DNA of 64,000 nucleotides from Variovorax sp. OV700 (GCF_900099805.1 NZ_FNDR01000007.1:62001-126000); one strand, 5' to 3'; shown: positions 1 through 13,255, counted from the stretch's first letter. Notes: generated by a model from the sequence alone, not told the origin. A program made the numbers and translations.

Positions 1-2188
<2,188 letters not shown>

Positions 2189-2442
2189 GCTTTGCTTCTC
2201 CATTCGTTCGTTGTGACTTGTGGAGACGGACAGCATGGATCCTGCGCGCAACGCGTACGGGACCCAGGTTTTCCGTCGCGTTGCTTCCTCGAAGCTCGCT
2301 GCACCGAAGTGCGGAGCCGATTGGCCAACGGTTGCAATTTACAGGCAAAAACGCATGCGTGTGCGACCGTGCCATGACACGGAAAGTAAACTCCGGGTTT
2401 GTCCCCATCTCCCCTCATACTTTTCAACTACCCGAAAACGTC

Positions 2443-2970
2443 ATGTCCTTCGACAAAGTCTCCCCCGGCAAAAACATCCCCGACGCCTTCAATGTCGTGA
2501 TCGAAATCCCGATGAACGCCGACCCGATCAAGTACGAAGTCGACAAGGAATCGGGCGCCATCTTCGTGGACCGCTTCATGACGACCGCGATGTACTACCC
2601 GGCCAACTACGGCTATGTGCCGCAGACGCTGTCGGGCGACGGCGACCCGGTCGACGTGCTGGTGATCGCTCCGTATCCGCTGCTGCCCGGCGTGGTCGTG
2701 CCGTGCCGCCCGCTCGGCATCCTGATGATGGAAGACGAAGCCGGCGTGGATGGCAAGGTGCTGGCCGTGCCCACCGACAAGGTGCTGCCGATCTACAGCC
2801 ACTGGAAGTCCGTCGACGACGTGAACCCGATGCGCCTGAAGGCCATCAGCCACTTCTTCGAGCACTACAAGGACCTGGAAGCCGGCAAGTGGGTCAAGGT
2901 GCTCGGCTGGGAAGGCATCGACGCGGCCAAGAAGGAAGTGATCGACGGCATTGCTGCCTACAAGAAGTAA
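2443..2970 (+). CDS. ppa: Inorganic pyrophosphatase (soluble, family I)
   Basis: Cytoplasmic family I inorganic pyrophosphatase, 175 residues, hydrolysing PPi to two phosphates. The family signature DGDPVDVLV and the upstream [12 protein letters not shown] motif carry the metal-binding aspartates and the substrate-binding tyrosine. An upstream in-frame extension is open to 2218, but the protein family begins at [11 protein letters not shown], so ATG 2443 is the start. It is divergent from hppA and convergent with the next gene. The length matches bacterial family I enzymes. Confidence 0.96.
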   Translation: MSFDKVSPGKNIPDAFNVVIEIPMNADPIKYEVDKESGAIFVDRFMTTAMYYPANYGYVPQTLSGDGDPVDVLVIAPYPLLPGVVVPCRPLGILMMEDEAGVDGKVLAVPTDKVLPIYSHWKSVDDVNPMRLKAISHFFEHYKDLEAGKWVKVLGWEGIDAAKKEVIDGIAAYKK

Positions 2971-3039
2971 GAAAAGCTTCAGACCGCAAGGAGGGCCGCA
3001 GCCGCGGCGCCTTGCAATGGCGGCCGCGCGAGCCGCCTC

Positions 3040-4221
3040 TCAACCAGCCTTGAAGGGGCTGCGTTCGCCCAGGTGGTCCATGTAGTTCTCGATGCCTTCG
3101 CCCTCACGCTCGAGAAAGCGCTCGACCGCGTCGGCGAACGCGGGGTGCGCGAGCCAATGGGCGCTGGTGGTCTTCACCGGCATCAATGCGCGGGCCATCT
3201 TGTGCTCGCCTTGCGCGCCACCCTCGAAGCGCTTGGCGCCGTGCGCGATGCACCAGGCCAGTGGCTGGTAATAGCAGGCCTCGAAGTGCAGGCAGTCGAC
3301 GCGTTCGAGCGCGCCCCAGTAGCGGCCATAGGCCACCAGCGCGTCGTCCGCGTGTGTAGACAGCGCGATCAGGCTCGTGGCAATGGGCTTGCCCGCGCGT
3401 TCGGCGACGAACAGCAGCCAGGCCTCAGGCATGGTGTCGGCCATGCGCTGGAAGAAGTCGCGCGAAAGATAGGGCGGGTTGCCATGCTCGCGGTAGGTGC
3501 GTGCATAGCAGCGGTAGAAAAAGTCCCAATCCGTCGGCGTGATGTCGGCGCCGCGCGACCAGCGAAAAGTCACGCCGGCCTCGGCTACCTTGCGGCGCTC
3601 CTGGCGGATCTTCTTGCGCTTGTCGTGGGACAGGCTGGCAAGGAAGGACTCGAAGTCCGCGTAGCCGGTGGTTCCGCCCGGCGCTTCCGGCATCGCGTTC
3701 ATCCAGTGAAACTGCACCGTGTTGCGCAGCATCAGGCCCGCTTCGGTGCAGGCGGCGATGTCGGCGTCTGCACCGAACAGCAGGTGCAGCGACGAAAGCT
3801 CTTCCTGCTTGCACCAAGCCACCAATGCTTGCACCAGCAGTGTGCGGGCCTGTGCATCGCGCGCCAGCAATCGTGCGCCCGGCACTGGCGTAAACGGCAC
3901 TGCCACCACCGCCTTCGGATAGTAGGCAAGCCCGTGCTGCTCGTAGGCATTGGCCCAGGCCCAGTCGAAGACGTATTCGCCGTAGGAGTGGGTCTTGATG
4001 TATGCCGGACAGGCGGCCTGCAGCTCGTCGCCGCGCCACAGGGTGATGAATTGCGGCATCCATCCGCTCTCGGGCGAGGCGCTGCCGCTCTCCTGCATTG
4101 CCGCAAGGTATTCGTAGCGCATGAAAGGCGACGGCTCCGCTTCGGCCGAGAGCAGCGCGTTCCATGCTTTCGGGCTCAGGTCCGACAGCGACGCCGCCAC
4201 CCGAATGACATAATCGTTCAA
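3040..4221 (-). CDS. GNAT/FemAB-like N-acyltransferase (DUF482 family)
   Basis: About 393 residues, similar to the DUF482 (peptidoglycan-biosynthesis/FemAB-like) acyltransferases. The sequence has a KRKKIRQERRKV basic helix near the middle and a C-terminal region ending EGENYMDHLGERSPFKAG-like, as in the family. The substrate is unknown. I prefer the TTG start at 4221 because GGAAGGA precedes it and the protein then begins LNDYVIRVAAS. The alternative ATG at 4257 would overlap the nadE remnant's start on the other strand. The neighbouring nadE remnant and glnB are its usual companions in related genomes (recalled). Confidence 0.85.
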   Translation of the reverse strand: MNDYVIRVAASLSDLSPKAWNALLSAEAEPSPFMRYEYLAAMQESGSASPESGWMPQFITLWRGDELQAACPAYIKTHSYGEYVFDWAWANAYEQHGLAYYPKAVVAVPFTPVPGARLLARDAQARTLLVQALVAWCKQEELSSLHLLFGADADIAACTEAGLMLRNTVQFHWMNAMPEAPGGTTGYADFESFLASLSHDKRKKIRQERRKVAEAGVTFRWSRGADITPTDWDFFYRCYARTYREHGNPPYLSRDFFQRMADTMPEAWLLFVAERAGKPIATSLIALSTHADDALVAYGRYWGALERVDCLHFEACYYQPLAWCIAHGAKRFEGGAQGEHKMARALMPVKTTSAHWLAHPAFADAVERFLEREGEGIENYMDHLGERSPFKAG

Positions 4222-4240
4222 GCCTTTTTTCCTTCCGTGT

Positions 4241-4878
<638 letters not shown>

Positions 4879-4936
4879 CGGCTCGCCCCCGGTCTTCGCG
4901 CACTTCGTGTCGCTGCGCCAACCCCCTACCGGGGGC

Positions 4937-4973
4937 AACACCAGCGGCCCGGCAAAGCCGGTTCCGCGGTGTT
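4937..4973. terminator. Bidirectional hairpin within a dispersed repeat
   Basis: A long imperfect stem (AACACC/GGTGTT, then GCGG/CCGC, then CCGGC/GCCGG around AAA) lies between the convergent glnB and LOG genes. A smaller CCCCC/GGGGG hairpin sits just upstream at 4922-4935. The whole 4885-4980 block resembles a dispersed intergenic repeat of Comamonadaceae (recalled, not searched). It probably terminates both genes. Confidence 0.6.
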
Positions 4974-5006
4974 TCTGGAATAAGACAGCGAGGACCGTCC
5001 GCCGGA

Positions 5007-5597
5007 TCAGAGGTTTTCGGCCAGCTTGTCGCCGCGGGGGTGGAGCGGTACTTCGGCGCGCAGCGCGGTGAGCAGTTCGGTGGCATCGGTGCCGGTACGG
5101 ACCAACTCCATCTGCCATTCGCCCATGAAGCCTTCGCGCACGCTGTGCGCGAGGAAGCCCAGCAAGCCGTCGTAGTAGCCGGCGGTGTTCAGGATGCCGG
5201 TGGGCTTGTCGTGGTAGCCGAGCTGGCGCCAGGTCCAGATCTCGAACAGTTCCTCGAAGGTGCCGATACCGCCCGGTAAAGCAATGAAGGCGTCGGCGCG
5301 CTCGCCCATCATGGCCTTGCGCTCGTGCATGGTGTCGACCACGTGGAGTTCGTCGCACAGCGGATTGGCCAGTTCCCGATCGACCAGGGCCTTGGGAATG
5401 ATGCCGACGACGCGGCCGCCGGCGTTGCGCGTGGCCTCGGCCACGGTACCCATTAGCCCGGTGCGTCCGCCGCCGTAGACCAGCTGGCCGCGGTGCGCGC
5501 CGATCCACTGGCCAACCGCTTCCGCGGCCTTGGAAAACTCAACCCGCTCGCCGGGGCGCGAGCCGCAATACACACAGATCGAAAATTCAGGATTCAT
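5007..5597 (-). CDS. LOG family protein (cytokinin riboside 5'-monophosphate phosphoribohydrolase-like)
   Basis: 196-residue Rossmann-fold protein of the TIGR00730/LOG family, which hydrolyses nucleoside 5'-monophosphates to a free base and ribose 5-phosphate. The diagnostic PGGIGTFEE motif (about residues 108-116) and GGGRTGLMG near residues 42-50 are intact, and RKAMM supplies the conserved arginine-lysine pair. The start MNPEFSICVYCGS matches the family N-terminus. The bacterial role is usually nucleotide salvage; the physiological substrate here is unknown. Confidence 0.9.
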   Translation of the reverse strand: MNPEFSICVYCGSRPGERVEFSKAAEAVGQWIGAHRGQLVYGGGRTGLMGTVAEATRNAGGRVVGIIPKALVDRELANPLCDELHVVDTMHERKAMMGERADAFIALPGGIGTFEELFEIWTWRQLGYHDKPTGILNTAGYYDGLLGFLAHSVREGFMGEWQMELVRTGTDATELLTALRAEVPLHPRGDKLAENL

Positions 5598-5628
5598 GCC
5601 GCCATCATGCCTCGTGCGGCGGGCGCCT

Positions 5629-6036
5629 TCATGACGCGAAGTGCTGCCACAAAGCCGCCAGCCAGATGCCTCCGCACAGGGCGAGCGACAACAAGACGGC
5701 GGCGCTGCCCATGTCCTTGGCGCGCTTGGAGAGGTCGTGCCATTCGGGCCCGATGCGGTCGATGGCGGCCTCGACCGCGGTGTTGAGCAGCTCGACGATC
5801 ATCACCAGGATGGCGCTGCCCGCCAGCAGGGCCACTTCGACCCAGCTGCGGCCGAGCCAGAACGACGCCGGGATCATCACGATGGCCATCACGGCTTCCT
5901 GGCGGAAGGCCGGCTCGCTCCAGCCCGCGCGAAGCCCGTGCAAGGAAATCAGCGTGGCGTGCCACACGCGCTCCAGGCCTTTGCGGGCCTTTTGCGGGTT
6001 GACGGCGGGGTCTGGAAGCTTGGGCAAGGCACTCAT
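5629..6036 (-). CDS. dgkA: Diacylglycerol kinase
   Basis: Small integral-membrane diacylglycerol kinase of 135 residues, which recycles diacylglycerol to phosphatidic acid in the inner membrane. The conserved ELLNTAVEAAIDR motif and the following hydrophobic helix are present, with three predicted membrane helices. The start ATG 6036 overlaps the stop of the upstream RDD gene (ATGA), so the two are translationally coupled. It is the last gene of the minus-strand cluster that begins with the sigma factor. Confidence 0.93.
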   Translation of the reverse strand: MSALPKLPDPAVNPQKARKGLERVWHATLISLHGLRAGWSEPAFRQEAVMAIVMIPASFWLGRSWVEVALLAGSAILVMIVELLNTAVEAAIDRIGPEWHDLSKRAKDMGSAAVLLSLALCGGIWLAALWQHFAS

Positions 6037-6599
6037 TGGCGGCTCATGGGCTTGGAGGTGATGAGCCGCGTACCGGCCCAGGCGTCGTGCCAGAACTGGC
6101 GCTCGGGGTGGAAGCGCGCCAGCAGTGCCCAGACGGCGACCCATCCGAAGATCAGCACCGCCGATTCTCCTCCCGACAGCCTGAAAGGTGCGATGGCCGC
6201 CAAGGGCGGCAGGAACCAGATCCAGCTCAGCAGATAGCGCGCCAGGGCGCGCCGCTGAGTGAGCGGGTGCCCGTGCAGGTCGACGATGCGGATGTTCCAG
6301 GTTTTCATGGCCAGTGTCTGTCCCCGGGTCCAGAACCAGACGAAGTAGACGCCGAAAACTACGAAGAGGAACGCCTGGAGCAGGTGCCGGCGAGAGTCCA
6401 TGGCATCGCGCATCTGGCCAAGCGTGCTGAACAGCCAGCCCGCGACAAACACCACCGCAAACAGCAGCATGCCTTCATACAGCCAGCATGCCATTCGGCG
6501 CCACAGGCCGGGCACTATCGAAAGAGGAGCGTTGCCTGGAGATTCTGCGGACGAAGAAGGAGGATTCGATTCCGAACTCTCGGAAGCATTTGAAACCAT
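6033..6599 (-). CDS. RDD family membrane protein
   Basis: 188-residue integral-membrane protein of the RDD family. After a Ser/Asn/Pro-rich N-terminus of about 35 residues there are helices at roughly 45-65, 80-100 and 140-160, with the motif GQTLAMKTWNIRIVD typical of the family. Function is unknown; some RDD proteins act as Na+/H+ antiporters. The start ATG 6599 is preceded by CCAAGG. Overlap with dgkA points to one operon. Confidence 0.85.
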   Translation of the reverse strand: MVSNASESSESNPPSSSAESPGNAPLSIVPGLWRRMACWLYEGMLLFAVVFVAGWLFSTLGQMRDAMDSRRHLLQAFLFVVFGVYFVWFWTRGQTLAMKTWNIRIVDLHGHPLTQRRALARYLLSWIWFLPPLAAIAPFRLSGGESAVLIFGWVAVWALLARFHPERQFWHDAWAGTRLITSKPMSRQ

Positions 6600-6613
6600 C
6601 GAAACCTTGGGAA

Positions 6614-7486
6614 TCAGGGGGGCGAGGGCTGCTCGGCAGTGCGGCCTGCAGGATTGGAAGGCGACGGCGCCGTGACAGCCGGCGGCACCAGCACTTGGGC
6701 CTCGGCCGGAGGAACCGGCTGTGACGCCACGTTGGACGTGCCAGACGCGGCAGGCGCCGACACGATGGCCGGAATGCGCTCCGGCGGCGACGCCACCATG
6801 ACGGCGGCCGCAGGTGCTGCGGCCGGCACAGCCGAAGGGGGCGGAGCCAGCATGATGCGGGGCGTGTGCTGCCCTGCAGGCGTCACGGCCGGCACTGTCA
6901 CGAGTTTCTGGGCGGGAACAGGACGCACCGGAATGGCCGCGCCGTAGGGTTTGGCGGGCGCGCGCTCTGCGAGACGGCGCTTTTCTTCCTCGCTCAATGC
7001 CTGATATTGCTCCCACTTGGCCTTGCGCTCGTCGGCAGGAACGCGCTTGACCTCGGCAAAGTTGAGGCGGGCCTGGGCGCGCTGCTGGTTGCTGAGGGCG
7101 GCCCATTCGATCATGCGGCTGTGCAGGGTGGTTCGATCATCGGCCGACATGTTCGCGTAGTTGCGTGACAGTGCCAGCCATTTGCGCTTGTGGCCCGCAT
7201 TCAGGGTGTGCCAATGCGACGCGAGCGGCTGCAGCGCCTGCTGCTGCTCTGCGGTGAGTTCGCTCCAGTAGGGTTTGGTTGCCTTTGGCGCGGAGGGGCT
7301 CGAGGCTGCCACCGGCGCAATCTGGGCAGTCTCGCCCGGCTTGGCCGACGAGGAATGGGGCTGGGCGCTGGCCAGCGTCAGGCCGAACGCCGCAACAGCG
7401 AGCGCAAATGCCCAGACGACTGCGCCCGACGTTTGCGGGCGCAGCGCGCGGGACGCGTCGGTGCGGGAAACGGAAGTGCGTCGCAT
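6614..7486 (-). CDS. DUF3106 domain protein
   Basis: 290-residue secreted or membrane-anchored protein. An N-terminal hydrophobic helix (residues 22-40) ending near ASA suggests export. The DUF3106 region (about 70-165) contains repeated W-x-L and LSNQQRAQARLNF segments, similar to the periplasmic zinc-resistance-like helical fold. The C-terminal 120 residues are low-complexity Pro/Ala/Val. In many betaproteobacteria DUF3106 and DUF3619 genes follow this sigma factor (recalled), suggesting an envelope-stress module. Exact function unknown. Confidence 0.85.
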   Translation of the reverse strand: MRRTSVSRTDASRALRPQTSGAVVWAFALAVAAFGLTLASAQPHSSSAKPGETAQIAPVAASSPSAPKATKPYWSELTAEQQQALQPLASHWHTLNAGHKRKWLALSRNYANMSADDRTTLHSRMIEWAALSNQQRAQARLNFAEVKRVPADERKAKWEQYQALSEEEKRRLAERAPAKPYGAAIPVRPVPAQKLVTVPAVTPAGQHTPRIMLAPPPSAVPAAAPAAAVMVASPPERIPAIVSAPAASGTSNVASQPVPPAEAQVLVPPAVTAPSPSNPAGRTAEQPSPP

Positions 7487-7500
7487 GCGGTCGGCGGATT

Positions 7501-7929
7501 TCAGTCGGAGGCGCCGTCAGCCTTGACCTTGAGGAACTGCGCGAACCCCGGGTCCGTGTAGGCGGCGGGCGGAAGATCGTCCGTCAGCAGGGCCGAGTCG
7601 ACTTCCGCCAACTCGCTGGCACGGTCTTCGTCCTGCATCACGCTGATGGTGATGAGGCCCGCGACCAACGCGATCAGGGGCACCACCGAGCCGATGCGCG
7701 TCCACCAGCCGCCGCCCATGGTTGCCACATGCCCGGATCGCATGATGACCGTGGCTGCCCGCAATTGGGGGGCTTGCTTGCGCATGGCGACGGCTTGCGC
7801 CCGCGCCACGCGCAGCCGCTCGCCGATGTCGTGCGGCAGCTCCCGCGTGCCGGCGGAAAGCCGCGCAGCCACACGCTGTCCGAATTGATCTTCGACGGCA
7901 AAAGAAGAGGTTGGAACCTTAGTGTTCAT
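7501..7929 (-). CDS. DUF3619 protein, probable anti-sigma factor
   Basis: 142-residue protein with a cytoplasmic N-terminal part of about 75 residues, one membrane helix (VVPLIALVAGLITISVM, about residues 84-100) and a short periplasmic tail. Its ATG overlaps the stop of the sigma-factor gene (ATGA). A single-TM protein co-translated with an ECF-type sigma factor is the usual layout of an anti-sigma factor. That role is inferred from context and has not been shown for DUF3619. Confidence 0.8.
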   Translation of the reverse strand: MNTKVPTSSFAVEDQFGQRVAARLSAGTRELPHDIGERLRVARAQAVAMRKQAPQLRAATVIMRSGHVATMGGGWWTRIGSVVPLIALVAGLITISVMQDEDRASELAEVDSALLTDDLPPAAYTDPGFAQFLKVKADGASD

Positions 7930-8624
7930 AGCGAAATTCCCTTGGCTTTGAGCGCCTTGCTCAGGGCGTGCACGGCCCGCGAACAATGGGTTTTGACGCT
8001 GCCTTCGGAGCAGCCCATTGCAGCGGCCGTCTCCGCCACATCCATTTCTTCCCAATAACGCATCAGGAAAGCCTCGCGTTGACGTCCCGGCAAAGCGGCG
8101 ATCTGTTCTTCGATCTCGTGGAACACCTGGGCGCGTCGGGTGGTGTCCTCCGCGCTCTCCGTTTCCCTAGAGTCGGTTGGAGAGACGAAGTTCTCCAGAA
8201 GATCGAAATCGCCGTCGTCGCCGGCCGCCTCGAAGTCGCCGAGGTTCGAGAACAGGGCGCGGCGGGTTTTTTGCCTGCGAAACCAGTCGAGCGTGCAATT
8301 CGAAAGAATGCGCTGGAACAGCATCGGCAGCTCTTCCGGCGGTTTGTCGCCGTAATGCTGCGCCAGCTTCATCATGCTGTCCTGCACGATGTCGAGTGCC
8401 GCTTCCTCGTCCCGCACGTGATAGACCGAGCGCTTGAAAGCACGCCGTTCGACGCTCTTCAGAAAGTCGGAAAGTTCTTGTTCAGTGGCCAAGCGAGAGG
8501 GGGCGCCGCAGGACGCCGCGTGGGAAATGGGTGTCTGGGGAGCGCTTGTGTTTTTCTGCCGCGGATTATGCCCCTGTGCCTTTTCGCGAGGGTTTTGGGC
8601 TGGAGGCCCCCTCATCAATGTCAT
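7926..8624 (-). CDS. ECF-type RNA polymerase sigma factor
   Basis: Sigma-70 family factor with region 2 around DEEAALDIVQDSMMKL and DWFRRQK, and region 4 around LPGRQREAFLMRYWEEMDVAETA with the helix-turn-helix SEGSVKTHCSRA. It is probably controlled by the co-translated DUF3619 protein downstream. The start is uncertain: ATG 8624 gives 232 residues, but the family usually begins near the ATEQELSDFLKSVERRAF stretch, which would need TTG at 8492. Neither has a good ribosome-binding site. It is divergent from ilvB. Confidence 0.88.
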   Translation of the reverse strand: MTLMRGPPAQNPREKAQGHNPRQKNTSAPQTPISHAASCGAPSRLATEQELSDFLKSVERRAFKRSVYHVRDEEAALDIVQDSMMKLAQHYGDKPPEELPMLFQRILSNCTLDWFRRQKTRRALFSNLGDFEAAGDDGDFDLLENFVSPTDSRETESAEDTTRRAQVFHEIEEQIAALPGRQREAFLMRYWEEMDVAETAAAMGCSEGSVKTHCSRAVHALSKALKAKGISL

Positions 8625-8777
8625 AATCCGCGCTGCAAGTCAAAAGGCAAACGGGTCACGGTCCGGCGGAACATCAGTCCGCTCATGGCTTTGGCCTCAA
8701 GTCCTGGCGCGGCCCCACAAGGGCTGGCAAGGGGCACCCAAGGTTTTTCGTTCCCGAAAAAACTCCAAAGGTTGATC

Positions 8778-10562
8778 ATGGAAATCTCTAAGGCGGAACT
8801 CGCTTCCGCAGCAGCCGCGTCCTCTGGCGCCGGCAACCCAACGCAAGAACTCATGGGCGCTGAAGTGCTGGTCAAGGCACTGCAGGCCGAAGGCGTCCAG
8901 TACGTCTGGGGCTACCCTGGCGGTGCGGTTCTGTACATCTACGACGCGTTCTACAAGCAGGACACGATCCAGCACGTGCTGGTGCGCCACGAGCAGGCGG
9001 CCGTCCACGCGGCCGACGGCTATGCGCGCGCCACCGGCGACGTCGGCGTGGCGCTGGTCACGTCCGGGCCCGGGCTGACCAATGCGGTCACCGGCATTGC
9101 CACGGCGTACATGGACTCGATCCCGATGGTGATCATCTCGGGCCAGGTACCCACCGCGGCCATCGGCCTCGATGCCTTCCAGGAATGCGACACCGTGGGC
9201 ATCACGCGTCCCATCGTGAAGCACAACTTCCTCGTCAAGGATCCCAAGGATCTGGCCATGACGATGAAAAAGGCCTTCCACATCGCACGCAGCGGCCGGC
9301 CGGGCCCGGTGGTGGTGGACGTGCCCAAGGACGTCTCCTTCAAGAAGACGCCGTACGCCGGCTATCCCGACAAGGTCGAGATGCGTTCGTACAACCCGGT
9401 GCGCAAAGGCCATGGCGGGCAGATCCGCAAGGCGTTGCAACTGTTGCTCAACGCCAAGCGTCCTTACATCTACACGGGCGGCGGTGTGCTGCTCGGCAAC
9501 GCCTGCAACGAACTGCGCACGCTGGTCGACATGCTCGGCTACCCGGTGACCAACACGCTGATGGGCCTGGGCGCCTATCCGGCGAGCGACCGCAAGTTTC
9601 TGGGCATGCTGGGCATGCACGGCACCATCGAAGCCAACAACGCAATGCAGAACTGCGACGTGCTGCTGGCCGTGGGGGCGCGCTTCGATGACCGCGTGAT
9701 CGGCAACCCCAAGCACTTCGCGCAGAACGAACGCAAGATCATCCACATCGACATCGATCCGTCGAGCATCTCCAAGCGCGTGAAGGTCGACATTCCGATC
9801 GTCGGCGACGTGAAGGACGTGCTCACCGAACTGATCTCGATGATCCGCGAGAGCACCACCAAGCCCGACGCAGGCGCGCTGGCCGATTGGTGGAAGACCA
9901 TCGAGGCCTGGCGCTCGCGCGATTGCCTGAAGTACGACCGCGGCAACAAGGACGTGATCAAGCCGCAGTACGTGGTCGAGACCCTCTGGAACATGACCAA
10001 GGACGCCGACGCATACATCACGTCGGACGTCGGTCAGCACCAGATGTGGGCCGCGCAGTACTACCGTTTCGACGAGCCGCGCCGCTGGATCAACTCGGGC
10101 GGCCTGGGCACCATGGGCGTGGGCATTCCCTACGCCATGGGCATCAAGCTCGCGAAGCCCGATTCGGAAGTGTTCACCATCACGGGCGAGGGTTCGGTGC
10201 AGATGTGCATCCAGGAGCTCTCCACCTGCCTGCAGTACAACACGCCGATCAAGATCTGCTCGCTCAACAACCGCTACCTGGGCATGGTGCGCCAGTGGCA
10301 GGAGATCGAATACTCCGGCCGCTACAGCCACAGCTACATGGATGCGCTCCCCAATTTCGTGAAGCTGGCCGAGGCCTATGGCCACGTCGGCATGCTGATC
10401 GAGCGTCCACAAGACGTGGAGCCGGCGCTGCGCGAAGCACGCAAGCTCAAGGACCGCACGGTGTTCATGGATTTCCGTACCGACCCCACCGAGAACGTGT
10501 TCCCGATGGTCAAGGCCGGCATGGGCATCACCGAGATGTTGTTGGGTGCCGAAGATCTCTGA
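8778..10562 (+). CDS. ilvB: Acetolactate synthase large subunit
   Basis: Thiamine-diphosphate enzyme of 594 residues that condenses two pyruvates, or pyruvate with 2-oxobutyrate, in the first common step of valine, leucine and isoleucine synthesis. The catalytic glutamate lies in VRHEQAAVHAADGYARATG. The ThDP/Mg motif reads GEGSVQMC followed by SLNN; most enzymes have GDGS, but Glu is, as I recall, common in betaproteobacteria. An upstream in-frame ATG exists at 8685; ATG 8778 follows AAAGG and matches the family N-terminus. A small TTTTTCG/CGAAAAA hairpin lies just before the gene. It works with IlvH, encoded immediately downstream. Confidence 0.96.
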   Translation: MEISKAELASAAAASSGAGNPTQELMGAEVLVKALQAEGVQYVWGYPGGAVLYIYDAFYKQDTIQHVLVRHEQAAVHAADGYARATGDVGVALVTSGPGLTNAVTGIATAYMDSIPMVIISGQVPTAAIGLDAFQECDTVGITRPIVKHNFLVKDPKDLAMTMKKAFHIARSGRPGPVVVDVPKDVSFKKTPYAGYPDKVEMRSYNPVRKGHGGQIRKALQLLLNAKRPYIYTGGGVLLGNACNELRTLVDMLGYPVTNTLMGLGAYPASDRKFLGMLGMHGTIEANNAMQNCDVLLAVGARFDDRVIGNPKHFAQNERKIIHIDIDPSSISKRVKVDIPIVGDVKDVLTELISMIRESTTKPDAGALADWWKTIEAWRSRDCLKYDRGNKDVIKPQYVVETLWNMTKDADAYITSDVGQHQMWAAQYYRFDEPRRWINSGGLGTMGVGIPYAMGIKLAKPDSEVFTITGEGSVQMCIQELSTCLQYNTPIKICSLNNRYLGMVRQWQEIEYSGRYSHSYMDALPNFVKLAEAYGHVGMLIERPQDVEPALREARKLKDRTVFMDFRTDPTENVFPMVKAGMGITEMLLGAEDL

Positions 10563-10666
10563 TCCGCGGCGCATTCGCTTAACTCTTCACTGACGAATCT
10601 ATTGACCGCCAAGCCCGCGCATTACCGTGCACGGGGGAGGGCGGCGAAAAGAGGAGTCACGCAAAC

Positions 10667-11158
10667 ATGAAACACATCATTGCAGTGTTGCTGGAAAACG
10701 AGCCGGGTGCTCTTTCCCGCGTGGTGGGCCTTTTTTCGGCCCGCGGCTACAACATCGAATCGCTGACCGTCGCGCCGACCGAGGACCCGAGCCTCTCGCG
10801 CATGACCATCGTCACCGCGGGCTCGGACGACGTGATCGAACAGATCACCAAGCATCTCAACCGCCTGATCGAAGTGGTCAAGGTCGTCGACCTGACCGAA
10901 GGCGCCTACACCGAGCGCGAGCTCATGATGGTGAAGGTGCGCGCGGTCGGCAAGGAGCGCGAAGAAATGATGCGCATGGCCGAGATCTTCCGCGGCCGCA
11001 TCATCGACGTCACGGACAAGAGCTACACCATCGAACTGACCGGCGACCACGGAAAGAACGACGCGTTTCTCGAGGCCATCGAGCGCAGCGCAATTCTCGA
11101 GACAGTACGCACCGGCGCCAGCGGCATCGGTCGCGGCGAGCGCATCCTGCGCGTCTAG
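10667..11158 (+). CDS. ilvH: Acetolactate synthase small (regulatory) subunit
   Basis: 163-residue regulatory subunit that stimulates IlvB and confers valine feedback. The N-terminal ACT domain (LLENEPGALSRVVGLFSARGYNI is the characteristic region) is followed by the C-terminal ILVN domain. The AGAGGAG-like ribosome-binding site upstream supports ATG 10667. It sits 104 bases after ilvB and 45 before ilvC in one operon. Confidence 0.96.
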   Translation: MKHIIAVLLENEPGALSRVVGLFSARGYNIESLTVAPTEDPSLSRMTIVTAGSDDVIEQITKHLNRLIEVVKVVDLTEGAYTERELMMVKVRAVGKEREEMMRMAEIFRGRIIDVTDKSYTIELTGDHGKNDAFLEAIERSAILETVRTGASGIGRGERILRV

Positions 11159-12220
<1,062 letters not shown>

Positions 12221-12259
12221 TCCACCACGAAGGGGGCGCCGCGGCGCCCGTTTCACGAG

Positions 12260-12284
12260 GGCCACCCGCTGGGGTGGCCTTTTT
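12260..12284 (+). terminator. Rho-independent terminator after ilvC
   Basis: A perfect GGCCACCC/GGGTGGCC stem with a four-base loop is followed by TTTTT. A GGGCGCC/GGCGCCC palindrome lies just upstream at 12234-12249. Together they close the ilvBHC transcript before pssA. Confidence 0.85.
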
Positions 12285-12401
12285 CATGATGGGGACGAAC
12301 CACCCCTGAACTACACTGCGAACCCATGCGATTTACAGATCAAGACGCTATCGGGCGGGTAGCCGTTCGCGCAGTGTCCACGAGGGACGGAGGCAAACTC
12401 A

Positions 12402-13226
12402 ATGCATGACGACACGGTTCCCGACGAGGTGCCGCCGCGCAAGCGCCGCAAGGGCATCTACATACTGCCGAACCTGTTCACGCTCGCTGCGCTGTTCGGC
12501 GGCTTCTATTCGGTCGTGATGGCCATGAACGCACGCTTCGATCTCGCGGCGCTCGGCGTTTTTGCCGCCATGATTCTGGACAGCCTCGACGGCCGCGTGG
12601 CCCGCATGACCAACACGCAAAGCGCGTTCGGCGAGCAGATGGATTCGCTGTCCGACATGGTGTCGTTCGGCGCCGCACCGGCGCTCATCGCCTATGAATG
12701 GTCGCTCAAGGGCCTCGGCCGCTGGGGCTGGATCGCAGCCTTCGTGTACTGCGCCTGCGCGGCGCTGCGGCTCGCGCGCTTCAACGTCAATACCGGCGTG
12801 GTCGACAAGCGGTGGTTCCAGGGGCTTCCTTCGCCGGCCGCGGCCGCGCTGGTGGCCGGCTTCATCTGGCTCATGACCGAATGGGGCAAACGGGGTGGCG
12901 AGGTGCTGTATCTCTCGTGGACGCAGATCACCTGGATCACCTTCGGGTTCACGCTCTATGCCGGACTTTCGATGGTCACCAATGCGCCGTTCTACAGCTT
13001 CAAGGACGTGCAGATGAAAAAGAGCGTGCCTTTCGTGGTGATCGTGCTGATCGCGCTCGGCATCGCGGTCATCAACATCCATCCGCCCACGGTGCTGTTC
13101 GGCCTCTTCGTGGCCTATGGCCTGAGCGGCTACGTGGTCTACGCCTGGCGCAAGGCCAAGGGCCAGCAGGCGAGCGTGATCAGCACCTCGACCGAAGAGC
13201 CGGACGAGCGGGGCTTGCATAACTGA
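12402..13226 (+). CDS. pssA: CDP-diacylglycerol--serine O-phosphatidyltransferase
   Basis: 274-residue membrane enzyme that makes phosphatidylserine, the precursor of phosphatidylethanolamine. The CDP-alcohol phosphotransferase motif DG-x2-AR-x8-G-x3-D-x3-D is complete, spanning the [11 protein letters not shown] and GEQMDSLSD segments (about residues 65-89). About six to eight hydrophobic helices follow. A 27-codon frame (12326-12409) overlaps the start codon in another register, but nothing shows it is translated. The gene lies between the ilv and leu genes, as recalled for related genomes. Confidence 0.95.
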   Translation: MHDDTVPDEVPPRKRRKGIYILPNLFTLAALFGGFYSVVMAMNARFDLAALGVFAAMILDSLDGRVARMTNTQSAFGEQMDSLSDMVSFGAAPALIAYEWSLKGLGRWGWIAAFVYCACAALRLARFNVNTGVVDKRWFQGLPSPAAAALVAGFIWLMTEWGKRGGEVLYLSWTQITWITFGFTLYAGLSMVTNAPFYSFKDVQMKKSVPFVVIVLIALGIAVINIHPPTVLFGLFVAYGLSGYVVYAWRKAKGQQASVISTSTEEPDERGLHN

Positions 13227-13245
13227 GCCCGGCTTGTGCTACATT
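13215..13245 (+). promoter_or_regulatory. Probable promoter of the leu leader and leuA
   Basis: TTGCAT (13215-13220) and TACATT (13240-13245) are separated by 19 bases, and a TGTGC element just before the -10 resembles an extended -10. The site lies 10 bases before the leader-peptide ATG, so transcription would start at or very near that codon. The assignment is by eye. Confidence 0.45.
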
Positions 13246-13255
13246 CGCAATCCTC

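Noticed and set aside
12326..12409. 27-codon frame overlapping the pssA start
   Set aside because: No biased codons, no ribosome-binding site and no attenuator-like structure; probably chance.
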